Below are positions 1-8,950 of a stretch of 33,524 nucleotides of DNA, in pieces (the stretch's first letter is position 1; each line of letters starts with the position of its first letter). The stretch is from NCBI GenBank assembly GCA_944389115.1, contig CALXLE010000144.1, positions 1 through 33,524 on the forward strand, read 5' to 3'. Under the pieces are notes generated by a model. The model was not told the origin of the DNA and made no database searches. It worked only from the letters and a program-made list of their open reading frames with translations. This DNA is from an uncultured Spirochaetaceae bacterium (GTDB lineage: Bacteria > Spirochaetota > Spirochaetia > Sphaerochaetales > Sphaerochaetaceae). Both the position numbers and the translations under genes were made by a program.

Positions 1-1
1 A

Positions 2-601
2 TCATCCAAGATTAGAGAATGTTCTGACAGGGATGCTGAATATTATCCCCATGCCCTTCTTCTTCAAGATCTCCATGGAGCTGATTGCCTCGACAACGCT
101 GTCGGCCTTCTCCTTCTCCATCACGATCATGAGGATTTCCTTCTCAGGAACCAGAGGGGCTCCGAAGAACTTCACATCATCTTCTGTGCTTGTTCCATGG
201 GCATTGATGACGGTTCCGCCAGAAGCGCCTGCCTTTCTGGCTGTCACCATGATATCCTCACTGTAGCCCTCTTCGCAGATCACCTCTATAAGCACCCATT
301 TATAATCCATCTTACCCTCCTCGTAATCCTCATCGACCACCGTATCGGTCATCATCACGACACCTTTGGCCTTCACATTATGCACTGCTGAAAGGATGGC
401 ATCCGGATCTCCCCTGCTTATTACGCTGAAAAGCACTTCCTTCCTCGTATCCCCCAGCCCGAGAGCTGCCAGGATGGAGCTGGAGGCCGTTCCTCGTGCA
501 TTGCATATGGTACCACCAGGAGCACCGGCTTCCCTTGCAGCAGCCATGACTTTATCAGCTTGGCCACGGCCAACAACAGCTATCATCGTCTGCCACTTCA
601 T
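2..601 (-). CDS. Tandem PII-like signalling protein (P-II family)
   Basis: The 199-residue protein consists of two PII-like ferredoxin folds in tandem. Each half carries the same signature: AGAPGGTICNARGTAS near residues 25-41 and AGASGGTVINAHGTST in the second half. The C-terminal half ends in the PII-like stretch KKKGMGIIFSIPV. PII proteins bind nucleotides or other small effectors and control a partner protein, often a membrane transporter. The ATG overlaps the stop of the upstream DUF1538 gene by four bases (ATGA), so the two are translationally coupled and the partner is most likely that membrane protein. An ordinary PII is about 110 residues, so this is a fused double copy. The effector cannot be read from the sequence. 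The stop codon is at the very edge of the window and the gene is complete. Confidence 0.85.
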   Translation of the reverse strand: MKWQTMIAVVGRGQADKVMAAAREAGAPGGTICNARGTASSSILAALGLGDTRKEVLFSVISRGDPDAILSAVHNVKAKGVVMMTDTVVDEDYEEGKMDYKWVLIEVICEEGYSEDIMVTARKAGASGGTVINAHGTSTEDDVKFFGAPLVPEKEILMIVMEKEKADSVVEAISSMEILKKKGMGIIFSIPVRTFSNLG

Positions 602-2043
602 CTTTCTCCCCTTTCGGCCTTCCTGAGCCGTGCTTTATAGACTATACCGAGAATCTCAATGAGAAGAATCGGCATCATCGCAATCATCGCAATCATACCG
701 AACGATGATGCAAGGGAGGCTGAAGCCGTCCCTGAGGCTGCTCCGATTGCAAGCGGAAGCAGGAATGTCGAACTCATAGGACCTGTCGCAACCCCGCCTG
801 AATCAAAAGCGATTGCGGAAAAGAGCCCTGGCGTCCATATCATGGATACCATTATCAGGATATATCCCGGAACAAGGAAGAGAAGAATCGGAAGGGAATA
901 GACGGTCCTGATCAGGGAAAGAACAACAGCAAGACCAACACCAAGACAGAGGGTAGCAAGCATTATCGGCTTACGGATATGTCCCCCGCTTATCTCTTCG
1001 ACCTGCCCGGTAAGGACAATTACCGCTGGCTCAGCAAGCACAACGCAGAGACCGAATATGAAACCGGATGAATAAAGGAGGACTGGATGATCTGCAAGCG
1101 CGACTCCAAGCTCCTTTGCTACATCGGAGAATGAGTATTCAACGCCAGTGAAGAATATGACAAGTCCTATGAACGAATAGAAAATGCCTACAAATACCCT
1201 AATAGCCTGTGTATGCGGCATTTTTATGAAGAGAACCTGCATAAGGATACATACTACAAGCAGAGGGAAGAAGGACATTCCAACACCGCCGAGCTTCTCT
1301 CCGAACAGCGTGAGAAGCCCTATATCGGCAGATGCCTCCGCCGTATCAGGCATGCTGCCGCCTGACCCGAATATGATTCCCAGGATAAGCACTGCAAGTA
1401 CTGGTCCCACTGATGACATAGCCACGTATCCGAACTCAGCCTCCTCGGAATGCTTCCTCATCGATGCGACACCCATTCCTATAGCCATTATGAATGGAAC
1501 GGAGAGCGGACCTGTGGTTGCGCCGCCCGAATCGAATGCGACCGAAACAAAAAAGCCATCGCAGAAGAATGCGCATGTGAATATAACCAGATAGCTGACA
1601 AACAGGATGACCTTCATCGGAAGCGACAGTATCGTCCTTGCTAGCGAAAGTGCCAGGAAAATGCCTACTCCGACCGCGATTGCGCATATGAAGACAGGTA
1701 TAGGGATATCATTGCTGATCTGGTTGACCTGCGAAGCAAGGACCTGGACATCGGGCTCGGGGACTGTGATTATGAATCCAAGGATAGCCGAGACAGCAAG
1801 CAGGATTGGAAGGGATCTGCTTTTCGTAAGGGTCGTACCAATCCTCGTTCCCATAGGCAGAAGGCCAACATCAGCTCCAGTAAGGAAGATGGTAAGACCA
1901 GCTATCACGAGTACGCAGGAGATAATGAATCCCATGAACTCCCCGCCATCCATCACGCCAAGGAAAAACGACAGAACAGAAGCGAACACAGCTATCGGCA
2001 ATACAGATATAGTGACTTCCTTCAGCTGCTTCAGAATATCCAA
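598..2043 (-). CDS. DUF1538 family integral membrane protein
   Basis: This 481-residue, very hydrophobic protein has two homologous halves. The motif AFDSGGATTGPLS occurs near residue 169 and AFDSGGVATGPMS near residue 412. EPDVQVLASQV (about 96) is repeated as EPAVIVLTGQV in the second half. This internal duplication is typical of transporters and channels, and DUF1538 proteins are known to sit next to PII genes. A transport function controlled by the coupled PII protein is inferred; the substrate is unknown. The start is a TTG codon, supported by GGAGG five bases upstream and by the fit of the N-terminus (MDILKQLKEV). It follows the DUF3089 gene by about 70 bases on the same strand; a TATACT box in that gap could be its own promoter. 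Confidence 0.85.
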   Translation of the reverse strand: MDILKQLKEVTISVLPIAVFASVLSFFLGVMDGGEFMGFIISCVLVIAGLTIFLTGADVGLLPMGTRIGTTLTKSRSLPILLAVSAILGFIITVPEPDVQVLASQVNQISNDIPIPVFICAIAVGVGIFLALSLARTILSLPMKVILFVSYLVIFTCAFFCDGFFVSVAFDSGGATTGPLSVPFIMAIGMGVASMRKHSEEAEFGYVAMSSVGPVLAVLILGIIFGSGGSMPDTAEASADIGLLTLFGEKLGGVGMSFFPLLVVCILMQVLFIKMPHTQAIRVFVGIFYSFIGLVIFFTGVEYSFSDVAKELGVALADHPVLLYSSGFIFGLCVVLAEPAVIVLTGQVEEISGGHIRKPIMLATLCLGVGLAVVLSLIRTVYSLPILLFLVPGYILIMVSMIWTPGLFSAIAFDSGGVATGPMSSTFLLPLAIGAASGTASASLASSFGMIAMIAMMPILLIEILGIVYKARLRKAERGER

Positions 2044-2113
2044 TGGGTCCTCCGTATATTTTAAAGTATAGCAGAAAACCTATAGCACGGACATATATCC
2101 ACGGATGGAGATA

Positions 2114-3082
2114 TCATGAAGCGGAAAGCCATGCATCAGTACGCACTCTGACATTCTCCTGGAGATTCCTGTAGAAGAACTGATAATCCATGAGATGGTA
2201 CACCCCATCTGGGAAGAGCGAATTCGAATAATCGGCTGGATCAACATCGACAGCCTTGAGCGTTCCTCTTTCCGGATCCAGATAAGCGCCTGTCAGCTCC
2301 GGAATCTCCTCTGTTATGCTACCAGAATAATCCGTGAAGCATGCTCCTGCATTAAGCGAACGATCTGCGAATTCAGATCCGGTGCTCCAGTTCAGGGGAT
2401 TTATGCCTATCGTCCTTATGCCCTCAGGAACGATTATCGATCCATTTGAGGCAGGGGATTCAGTGTTGAATGAGACTATGACGCCAGTATCGCTCTCCCC
2501 CTCAGCCATCCTCAGGTGAGGATACTCCTCGAGATCCTCTGAAGTGATTCTCCAGCCTATGCAGTATGCGGCAATGAGCTTATCGCTGTATTCAGCCTCA
2601 TCAAAGAACTCCTCAAGAAGCATCAGAGCAAGCTGTGCCCCCTGGGAGAACCCCGCAAGAATCAAAGGACGTCCATCATTTTCATTTTCCATATAATAGA
2701 TGAACGCATCCCTCACATCGCCATAGGCAATCGAGAGATAGGGCTGCATCGCATCCTCCGTTCCTTCATAGAGAGGGAATGTCATCTGCCTGTAGAATGG
2801 AGCATACAGCAGCGCATAATCCTCATATATCCCCCTCTCCATATTGAGTGCACCGACGAAGCTCTTCTTCATAGCCTCATCATCCATGCTCATATTGAAA
2901 TTGCCTGCCCTGCCTAGATCGACAGTCGGGCAGATGATAAAGAGATCTGCATCTTTTCCGGTTCCTTCTGCAAAGTATGCCCAGTTCGACCTGTCGGAAT
3001 AGTCGACAATGGTTCCGGCATAGACCTGGACGACCATGGCTAGCAGCATGAAAGAAAGCAGAAAGCGCCTTATATTCCTCAT
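2114..3082 (-). CDS. DUF3089 secreted alpha/beta hydrolase
   Basis: This 322-residue protein begins with a signal peptide (hydrophobic residues about 7-20, probable cleavage after VYA). The mature part has the DUF3089 features: ADLFIICPTVD near residue 45, the stretch YAPFYRQMTF, and a nucleophile elbow GFSQGA with the catalytic serine of an alpha/beta hydrolase. It should act outside the cytoplasmic membrane as an esterase or lipase-like enzyme; the substrate is unknown. Its start overlaps the stop of the upstream glycosyltransferase by four bases, so the two are coupled. That context suggests a role in envelope lipid or glycolipid turnover, which is inference. Confidence 0.8.
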   Translation of the reverse strand: MRNIRRFLLSFMLLAMVVQVYAGTIVDYSDRSNWAYFAEGTGKDADLFIICPTVDLGRAGNFNMSMDDEAMKKSFVGALNMERGIYEDYALLYAPFYRQMTFPLYEGTEDAMQPYLSIAYGDVRDAFIYYMENENDGRPLILAGFSQGAQLALMLLEEFFDEAEYSDKLIAAYCIGWRITSEDLEEYPHLRMAEGESDTGVIVSFNTESPASNGSIIVPEGIRTIGINPLNWSTGSEFADRSLNAGACFTDYSGSITEEIPELTGAYLDPERGTLKAVDVDPADYSNSLFPDGVYHLMDYQFFYRNLQENVRVRTDAWLSAS

Positions 3083-4224
3083 AATCTCTCCTCCGCATAG
3101 GAAGCAGCATCCATAGCTACCATCTGGGCAAGGTGCCTTGCGCTATACTCAATAGGCACAGCATCGAACGCAGAGGATATCCTTTCCAGCTTGTCAGGAT
3201 TGGAAACCAGATCGCGGATAATGCCTATCTGCTTCTCCCTGTCCCCTGTGGCATTCCACCCTACGCCATACTTCTCGATATATTCAGCAGATGCCGTGAC
3301 AATATAGACAAGCTCTGTGATCAGGAACGGCCTATGCGCATATATTGCTTCGACTATCGTATTGATGCCAGCCCTTCCCGCTATGACATCCGAAGCAGCA
3401 AGATATTCGCTGACATTATCGACAAAGCCGCGGATCTGTACGGAAGATCTTCCACCTCTGTATTGTTCCATCACCTTCCGGATACGCCTCTCCATATCCT
3501 TTCGGATTCCTCCTATGATCACTATCTGCACAGGAAGATCTTCTTTCAGGATATCCTCAAGGAGATTCAGTGACCCTAGTCCCTCTCCTCCAAGATTCAG
3601 CTGCAGGGTGAATGCATCCTCATCCAGACCGATTCTCCTCCTTGCCTCTCTCTTCGAAAGCATTGGCTGATCTGCTACGGACTCCTGCAGGGGAAACGGA
3701 CAGAGCATGATGGAATCAGGATCCTGCCCCATGGCACGCACGCGCTCCACACCTTCCTCTGTAGGGAGGAGGAACTTCCTCAGATAAGGACAGATTGAGA
3801 CTACCGGGGCAGAGAAGACATCGGTTGAGTAGAAATACACAGGTATATCCTCACCCATATCGTGAAGCATTGTCGACAGTACTGTCCCCGGATACGGATG
3901 GGTAGCGAATATGAAATCAGGGCGAGATGAGCGGATCTGTGAAGCCAGCTTCTTCCGCCTCAGCCTGTCGATTGACTTCTCAACAAGCTTTATTCCCCAT
4001 CCTGAACGATCAAGAGACCTGAAGAGATGCTCCTCAAGGAATGGGATTTTGAGCATAAGCCGCCACATTCCCTGATTCAGCCGCTCCATCCACTCGAGAT
4101 CGAGATAGCTGAAGAAGTCCACAAGCTCGGAATCCATACCCATGGCTTCCAGCTGCTCATGCACGGCTTTGGCTGGAACGTAATGCCCCTTCCCTGCTTT
4201 TATGTAGACACAAAGTCCTTTCAT
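3079..4224 (-). CDS. MGDG synthase/diacylglycerol glucosyltransferase-like glycosyltransferase
   Basis: This 381-residue GT-B fold enzyme resembles the family of plant MGDG synthase and bacterial processive diacylglycerol glucosyltransferases. The N-terminal domain starts with the glycine-rich loop KAGKGHYVPAKAV, which binds the lipid acceptor side, and contains FATHPYPGT. The C-terminal half is a glycosyltransferase-28 C domain with LNLGGEGLGS near residue 210, VIIGG, and the donor-binding region AGRAGINTIVEAI near 290. In related enzymes it transfers a sugar from a nucleotide donor to diacylglycerol at the inner membrane face. It is the first gene of a two-gene unit with DUF3089. No Shine-Dalgarno is seen before the ATG; a TAGAAT box lies nine bases upstream, so a very short or absent leader is possible. 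Confidence 0.82.
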   Translation of the reverse strand: MKGLCVYIKAGKGHYVPAKAVHEQLEAMGMDSELVDFFSYLDLEWMERLNQGMWRLMLKIPFLEEHLFRSLDRSGWGIKLVEKSIDRLRRKKLASQIRSSRPDFIFATHPYPGTVLSTMLHDMGEDIPVYFYSTDVFSAPVVSICPYLRKFLLPTEEGVERVRAMGQDPDSIMLCPFPLQESVADQPMLSKREARRRIGLDEDAFTLQLNLGGEGLGSLNLLEDILKEDLPVQIVIIGGIRKDMERRIRKVMEQYRGGRSSVQIRGFVDNVSEYLAASDVIAGRAGINTIVEAIYAHRPFLITELVYIVTASAEYIEKYGVGWNATGDREKQIGIIRDLVSNPDKLERISSAFDAVPIEYSARHLAQMVAMDAASYAEERL

Positions 4225-4308
4225 CGCAGATGCATTCTAACAGGAATAGCCATGTTCTGGCGATAGAGCAGAAGGCTGGAGGGACTATATTCAGCATCGA
4301 TACAGGAG

Positions 4309-4314
4309 TATTAT
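4309..4314 (+). promoter_or_regulatory. -10 box of the HD gene, likely leaderless
   Basis: TATTAT is separated from the ATG of the HD gene by exactly six bases (CAGGGT). The nearest AGGAG lies 12 bases from the ATG, too far for a good ribosome binding site. No convincing -35 hexamer is seen, so this rests on the -10 box and on the same spacing at other genes in the window. Confidence 0.4.
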
Positions 4315-4320
4315 CAGGGT

Positions 4321-4812
4321 ATGGAACATGATGAATACAGGCTAATTGGAGAACTCATAAATTATTACGCTGGGCAGCCAAAGAGGATTCAGCACGCTCT
4401 GAAGGTATATTCATTTGCCGATATGATTGCCACAGGAGAGAAGCTTGATGTGGATCTGCGGAAGACAATAGTCCTAGCCGCGATTGTCCATGATGCCGGC
4501 ATAAAGATAGCGGAGGAGAAGTATGGCCGTTCCGATGGACCTCTTCAGGAGAAAGAAGGTCCTGAAGTGGCTACCAGAATGCTTGAGGCAATCGGGACAG
4601 ACAGAAAAAGGACTGAAAGGATTGCTTTCCTTGTCGGCCATCATCACACATACAGCGGGGTGGAAGGCATCGACTGGAGGATACTCCTCGAAGCTGATTT
4701 CCTAGTGAATGCCTTTGAGCATGCTCTGACAGGAAAAGCGCTTCAGGAAGGTTATGACAGGATTTTCAGGACAGAAACAGGAAGGAGCATATTCAGAACG
4801 ATGTTCGCATAA
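4321..4812 (+). CDS. HD-domain metal-dependent phosphohydrolase
   Basis: This 163-residue single-domain HD protein has the metal ligands in order: H25 in RIQHALKV, H57-D58 in AIVHDAGI, a histidine cluster in VGHHHTYSG near 108, and D127 in LLEADFL. HD proteins of this size hydrolyse phosphoester bonds in nucleotides or related molecules; the substrate is unknown. It is transcribed alone, divergent from the glycosyltransferase gene and convergent with the zinc-ribbon gene, which ends three bases away. Confidence 0.8.
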   Translation: MEHDEYRLIGELINYYAGQPKRIQHALKVYSFADMIATGEKLDVDLRKTIVLAAIVHDAGIKIAEEKYGRSDGPLQEKEGPEVATRMLEAIGTDRKRTERIAFLVGHHHTYSGVEGIDWRILLEADFLVNAFEHALTGKALQEGYDRIFRTETGRSIFRTMFA

Positions 4813-4815
4813 TGC

Positions 4816-5307
4816 TCAATAAGGCACATTACCGGCCTTTGACATGCCATACAGTCTGTCAAGCATGGATCTTACAGAAGAGACTGGCTGCAGCGCTCCA
4901 TTGACAAAGAGAGAGCGCACATATATGTCATCCGGCCCATCAACCCCGAAATCCACTTTGACATCGGCTGAATAGCCATCATGAGAGAGCGTACCGCTTA
5001 CACTCACGATCCTGTCCCCGCTTATACGCCAGCGGCAGCCATCAAGGGACCGGAATATATCATCCATGGGAAGTCCACGGTACAAATGATGCTGGACTGT
5101 ACTCAGTGCGGCTGTCTCTCTGCTGCTTATGCGGGTGAATGCAAAGACCGCGGCAAAGAGAACCAGTATCAATGCTATGCTCAATGATGCCAAGAGCGCG
5201 ACATGAGAACGGAAGGTACGTCGGCGTCCATGCCATATCTCAGCACCGCAAAAAGGACAATGGGCATATCTGTCATCGATCTCTCTTCCACACTGTGGAC
5301 ACTGCAT
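4816..5307 (-). CDS. Zinc-ribbon membrane protein
   Basis: This 163-residue protein opens with a CxxC...CxxC zinc ribbon (Cys3, Cys6, Cys17, Cys20), then a short basic linker (HGRRRTFRS), one transmembrane helix at about residues 36-58, and an extracytoplasmic domain of about 100 residues without a recognised family. Many such zinc-ribbon plus single-helix proteins are of unknown function. The ATG has a G-rich ribosome binding site (GGGGGT) four bases upstream. It follows the SGNH hydrolase on the same strand after about 83 bases that include a 15-bp palindrome. Confidence 0.65.
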   Translation of the reverse strand: MQCPQCGREIDDRYAHCPFCGAEIWHGRRRTFRSHVALLASLSIALILVLFAAVFAFTRISSRETAALSTVQHHLYRGLPMDDIFRSLDGCRWRISGDRIVSVSGTLSHDGYSADVKVDFGVDGPDDIYVRSLFVNGALQPVSSVRSMLDRLYGMSKAGNVPY

Positions 5308-5323
5308 AGCTTACCCCCAGAAT

Positions 5324-5338
5324 TTTTGTAACACAAAA
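5324..5338. promoter_or_regulatory. 15-bp palindrome upstream of the zinc-ribbon gene
   Basis: TTTTGT-AAC-ACAAAA is a perfect inverted repeat with six-base arms, lying 17 bases before the start codon of the zinc-ribbon gene. It could be an operator. It lacks a run of T after a GC-rich stem, so it is not a usual terminator. Confidence 0.3.
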
Positions 5339-5390
5339 GGTAAAAGAAATAAGCAATGCAGAGGGCAGATTGATAAAAGATTTCCCGATT

Positions 5391-6011
5391 TCAGCCAATA
5401 ATACCCTTAACAATCGGACAGAGAGCTTCCGCAAGAGCTTTATGGCTGTCCTTTGTCATGTGCAGAAAGTCGCTTCCTGCATGGGCGACAGATGAGGCGT
5501 CGAAGAAGTACGATCCCGTTCTCTCCGCAGTGCGCTTCATCCATAGAGGGAATTCAAGGCTCTTGGCATGGGATGAGATATCATAGGACTCGAATCTGCC
5601 ATGCTCAATCCCCGCCTCTATCCTTATCGGGGAGATAATCAGGATCTCCGGCTTCGGCATATCCTCCTTCCTGATTTTCTCGATTATCACTTCGACACCA
5701 TACGCAATGCTTTTGACCGAGGCGTTGTAGACCTGCTTCGTATCATTCGTTCCAAGCATGATTATCACAAGATCAAGCGGCTTATGCGTCTGGAGTATGG
5801 ATGAGATAGCCGCAGAGCCGTTCTTCCCGGGGCTGAACGGATCATCAAAGACAGTTGTTCTTCCACCAAGCCCTTCCTCAATTACATGATACCCATCCCC
5901 AAGAAGCTTCTCCAGGATGATCGTCCATCTGTCATCATAATCATAGCGGCCAAGGAACTCCGTCGTTGAGCCATGAGTATTGGAATCACCAAAACAAAGA
6001 ATATGCTTCAT
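5391..6011 (-). CDS. SGNH/GDSL-family hydrolase (AcT/arylesterase-like)
   Basis: The 206-residue enzyme has all SGNH blocks: GDSNTHG with nucleophile Ser10 (block I), GLGGRTT with the oxyanion glycine near 49 (block II), LGTNDT with Asn89 (block III), and SDFLH with Asp181 and His184 (block V). Spacing and the motif FGDSNTHGS match the acyltransferase/arylesterase subgroup related to mycobacterial AcT. It should hydrolyse or transfer short acyl esters. There is no signal peptide, so it is cytoplasmic. It lies 11 bases downstream of an MFS transporter gene, so the pair probably import and deacylate a substrate together; this is inference. Confidence 0.85.
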   Translation of the reverse strand: MKHILCFGDSNTHGSTTEFLGRYDYDDRWTIILEKLLGDGYHVIEEGLGGRTTVFDDPFSPGKNGSAAISSILQTHKPLDLVIIMLGTNDTKQVYNASVKSIAYGVEVIIEKIRKEDMPKPEILIISPIRIEAGIEHGRFESYDISSHAKSLEFPLWMKRTAERTGSYFFDASSVAHAGSDFLHMTKDSHKALAEALCPIVKGIIG

Positions 6012-6022
6012 ATTTCACCTCA

Positions 6023-7201
6023 TTATAATCTGCTTCTCTTTCTGCGGAGCATCACATATAGAGTAAGTAAAGCACCCACAAAGAGGAATGATGAGAACAG
6101 AAGGAGCATGCTGCCCGGTCCAATCCGATCCACGGCAAACGCTGCAATCGGCTGCATCACCATACGGCCTATCGTACCACTGAGCAGATAGAGAGTAGAT
6201 ACGAAGAACGTGTTACCAGGATACCACGAACTAACCTCGACGATATAGCATGGAATGTTTGCTCCGGCCGCGAATCCTGATATAGCAATGAAGACAAGGG
6301 CCATGGCCGTATTGCCGGAAAGAGCAGCCAGCACCTGCCCTATCCCGGAAATAGCCAAGCCTATGGCTGAAAGCAGGATGGGGCTTAATCCTTTCGACAG
6401 GAGGATGCTCGAAAGGAACCGCATGGCCGCTATACCTATCCAGAAAGACATCATCGCCGCCGCTGCGATAGCATCAGAAGCTTTGAATGTTGTCTCTATG
6501 TAATATGGATACCAGTTCGATCCAATCTGCTGAGCGGTCATATAAAGCATTAGGGATATCGTCAATGCAATGAATGAAGGATTGCTTACAATACTTCTGA
6601 TCGGAACAGGCTTGGATTCGCCTCTCCTGCTCTTTCCATCTTCCTGCTGGGCGCTGCCAGCAAAAGAAGAAATAAGGACAATAAGCATGGCAAAGCCAAA
6701 GGCTGCGTATCCAATCCTCCAGGACAGATGCCTGAACGGAATCATTATATAGCCAGAGAGCAGTGCGCCCGTGCTGTATACGAAATGGATAAGCGGAACA
6801 TTCCTCCTGCTATCTGAATCAGGGGATGATGAGAGATAGGAATTCGAGCCGGAATCCATGCAGAAACCACCGAAGCCGAACACAATGAAAGCCAGATAAA
6901 GAGACCATTCATATGGCAGAAGCAGTATCATAAAGAGCCCGATGACTATGAAAAGCATCCCAGTACGTATGATGGCTGTCCGGGAAAATCTACGCAGAAA
7001 CAGCATTGATGAGCAGATGGCGATGAGTATCCCAACCTGAATCGCGCTCATAAGAAAACCGACATGGGAGAGATCCATACCCGTTGTCTCCATGACATCC
7101 GTCACAAGCGTTCCAATGACATTATATGCGATTGCATAGAAAAAGAATGCCACGAATATGACCTTGATACTTATACGCCTGGCAAAAAGAACTCCTGACA
7201 T
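6023..7201 (-). CDS. Major facilitator superfamily transporter
   Basis: This 392-residue protein is composed of about twelve hydrophobic helices in two halves separated by a charged cytoplasmic loop near residue 195 (GSAQQEDGKSRRGESKP). The charged loop after helix 2 (LFLRRFSRTAIIRTG) fits the MFS A-like motif. The substrate cannot be deduced. The gene is upstream of, and probably co-transcribed with, the SGNH hydrolase. The ribosome binding site is weak (GAAG nine bases before the ATG). Confidence 0.75.
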   Translation of the reverse strand: MSGVLFARRISIKVIFVAFFFYAIAYNVIGTLVTDVMETTGMDLSHVGFLMSAIQVGILIAICSSMLFLRRFSRTAIIRTGMLFIVIGLFMILLLPYEWSLYLAFIVFGFGGFCMDSGSNSYLSSSPDSDSRRNVPLIHFVYSTGALLSGYIMIPFRHLSWRIGYAAFGFAMLIVLISSFAGSAQQEDGKSRRGESKPVPIRSIVSNPSFIALTISLMLYMTAQQIGSNWYPYYIETTFKASDAIAAAAMMSFWIGIAAMRFLSSILLSKGLSPILLSAIGLAISGIGQVLAALSGNTAMALVFIAISGFAAGANIPCYIVEVSSWYPGNTFFVSTLYLLSGTIGRMVMQPIAAFAVDRIGPGSMLLLFSSFLFVGALLTLYVMLRRKRSRL

Positions 7202-7282
7202 CCTATCTTCAATTTCCGAACCTTTTATGATGATATCAGATGAAATGCATTTCGAATGAAAATGTTCTATGCATTCAGTGAA

Positions 7283-7762
7283 TTATTTGTTCAGTGGGAA
7301 TAAGGTAGTCTGCTTACCTTCGGAAAGCTTCATATATAGAAGCGGATATGGATTACCCTGCTCATCAAAATCTGTACGCATACAAACTTCAAAACCCATG
7401 TGCTCATAGAATCCCTTAGCCAGAGGATTCTGCTCATTAACGGCAAGACGATTGACCGAATACTCATTGATTCCCTTCTCGATAAGCTGGCGCCCAAGGC
7501 CTTTACCACGAGCCTCTGCCGCGATGAAAAGCATCTCCAGAGAACCATTCTCCACTTCCATGAAGGCAACTGGAGCTCCTGTCTCATCTTCAGCTGCAAT
7601 CAGGTGAGCAATACCTGACAATGCTTCAGGTACATATCCTCTGATGGTCACAATCTCGGATTCTGAGAGGAAAAGATGAGTGGCTCTGACAGATGATTCC
7701 CATACTGCCAGAAGTCTATTTATCAACTCAGAAGTCCTGACCTGTACTTCATATATCCTCAT
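7283..7762 (-). CDS. GNAT acetyltransferase, YjaB-like
   Basis: This 159-residue GNAT protein resembles E. coli YjaB from memory: VWESSVRATHLFLSE at the N-terminus, the acetyl-CoA loop EARGKGLGRQLIE, NEQNPLAKGFYEHMGFEV, and the terminal NPYPLLYMKL. It should acetylate an amine using acetyl-CoA; the acceptor is unknown. The start is set at MRIYEV, which has GGAAGAG upstream and matches the length of the family. A longer frame reaching 7846 would add 28 residues with no family counterpart. It lies on the same strand as the MFS gene, about 80 bases upstream of it. Confidence 0.8.
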   Translation of the reverse strand: MRIYEVQVRTSELINRLLAVWESSVRATHLFLSESEIVTIRGYVPEALSGIAHLIAAEDETGAPVAFMEVENGSLEMLFIAAEARGKGLGRQLIEKGINEYSVNRLAVNEQNPLAKGFYEHMGFEVCMRTDFDEQGNPYPLLYMKLSEGKQTTLFPLNK

Positions 7763-7926
7763 ATCAATCTCTTCCGGATTCCTGCAATTAAATTTAATTC
7801 CTAAAAAAGAAAAAGGGACTTGGCATGCAATCAAAGATATCAGCAATATCGAAGACGACAGCGTATCGACGATAAAGTTTTGTGCAAAGATAGATAATCT
7901 CTTTGAAGCCTAGATTTATGGAAAGC

Positions 7927-8802
7927 TCATGGAGTACGGTCCAATCTGATGAAGGGTTCCCTGATTTCCTCCTCTATTAGCCTTTGATATCTATCCGGAT
8001 GACGATAGGCGTTGCCATGTACTTCCCTTTTCCTGTATTCCCTCAGCATCCCGATATCAAGATCCGATATGAATATACCTTCTTCCTCCCCCGATTCGAA
8101 AATGCATGTATCACGGGATGGATAGTACTGCGGGAGGTATGCAATACCATCAAAAACAGTCGAATGACCATTGCAGTCAGGAACACCAGAGGGATAATTG
8201 CACGTAGCTATTGCACACATATTCTCATAGGAACGAGCCCGCAGCTGTGACAGCCTGTTTATCTCCATCTGACAAGCATTCGGAACAAGAATCAGCTCGG
8301 CACCTTCAAGCATCAGAATACGAGCGCTTTCGGGAAATTCCCTATCAAAGCAGATCATGCCGCCTATTCTGATAATACCTTTGTCAGTATCAAGATCGGA
8401 AACATAGAAGTCATCTCCGGAGCGAAGGTCATGTTCAGCTCCAAAAGCACATGTATGAACCTTTGAATAGTGAAGTACTTCATTTCCATACCGGTCAAAG
8501 ACAATCATGCTGTTCATAGGCTTTGTATCGGTTTTCTCAAGGAATGTAATAGCTATAGCAGTACTGAGTTCACGAGAGCATTCCCGGAAGGCCTCGAGGA
8601 AGGAACTATCGGCGTACACCGCATCATTCTTCCATTCTGCATATGGTCTGGAAATAATATCATAGCCATTGCTCCACATCTCAGGAAAAAGAATTATGTC
8701 AGGAGATGACACAATTGCCTTTCTGCACATAGATAGACCTTTATCAAGATTCTTCTCAAGGCTTCCACATGGAGCAATCTGCAGCAATGCGATTCTCAGC
8801 AT
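7927..8802 (-). CDS. Carbon-nitrogen hydrolase (nitrilase superfamily)
   Basis: The 291-residue enzyme shows the complete nitrilase-superfamily triad when started at MLRIALLQIAP: Glu41 in LFPEMW, Lys114 in YSKVHT, and Cys151 in MICFDREFPE. Members hydrolyse amides or nitriles and this one is closest to amidohydrolase-type members; the substrate is unknown. An in-frame start at 8850 would add 16 residues foreign to the family. The chosen ATG lies six bases after a perfect TATAAT box, so the longer start would precede the promoter. No Shine-Dalgarno is present, so the mRNA is probably leaderless. Confidence 0.85.
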   Translation of the reverse strand: MLRIALLQIAPCGSLEKNLDKGLSMCRKAIVSSPDIILFPEMWSNGYDIISRPYAEWKNDAVYADSSFLEAFRECSRELSTAIAITFLEKTDTKPMNSMIVFDRYGNEVLHYSKVHTCAFGAEHDLRSGDDFYVSDLDTDKGIIRIGGMICFDREFPESARILMLEGAELILVPNACQMEINRLSQLRARSYENMCAIATCNYPSGVPDCNGHSTVFDGIAYLPQYYPSRDTCIFESGEEEGIFISDLDIGMLREYRKREVHGNAYRHPDRYQRLIEEEIREPFIRLDRTP

Positions 8803-8808
8803 GCAGAT

Positions 8809-8839
8809 ATTATACACAGTCAGCATGATTTCGGGGCAA
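8809..8839 (-). promoter_or_regulatory. Promoter of the carbon-nitrogen hydrolase gene
   Basis: On the minus strand a TTGCCC hexamer is followed after 19 bases by a perfect TATAAT. The ATG begins six bases after the -10 box, where transcription would be expected to start. The spacer is longer than the usual 17. Confidence 0.5.
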
Positions 8840-8950
8840 GTGCCTTCCATCCGATCTCGACAGACAAACTGGAAGGATTCAACAACAGGATAAAGGCTAC
8901 TTCTCTCTTTGATCTAGTTCATCTCCATCCCACACAAAACTGAAAGGCCT

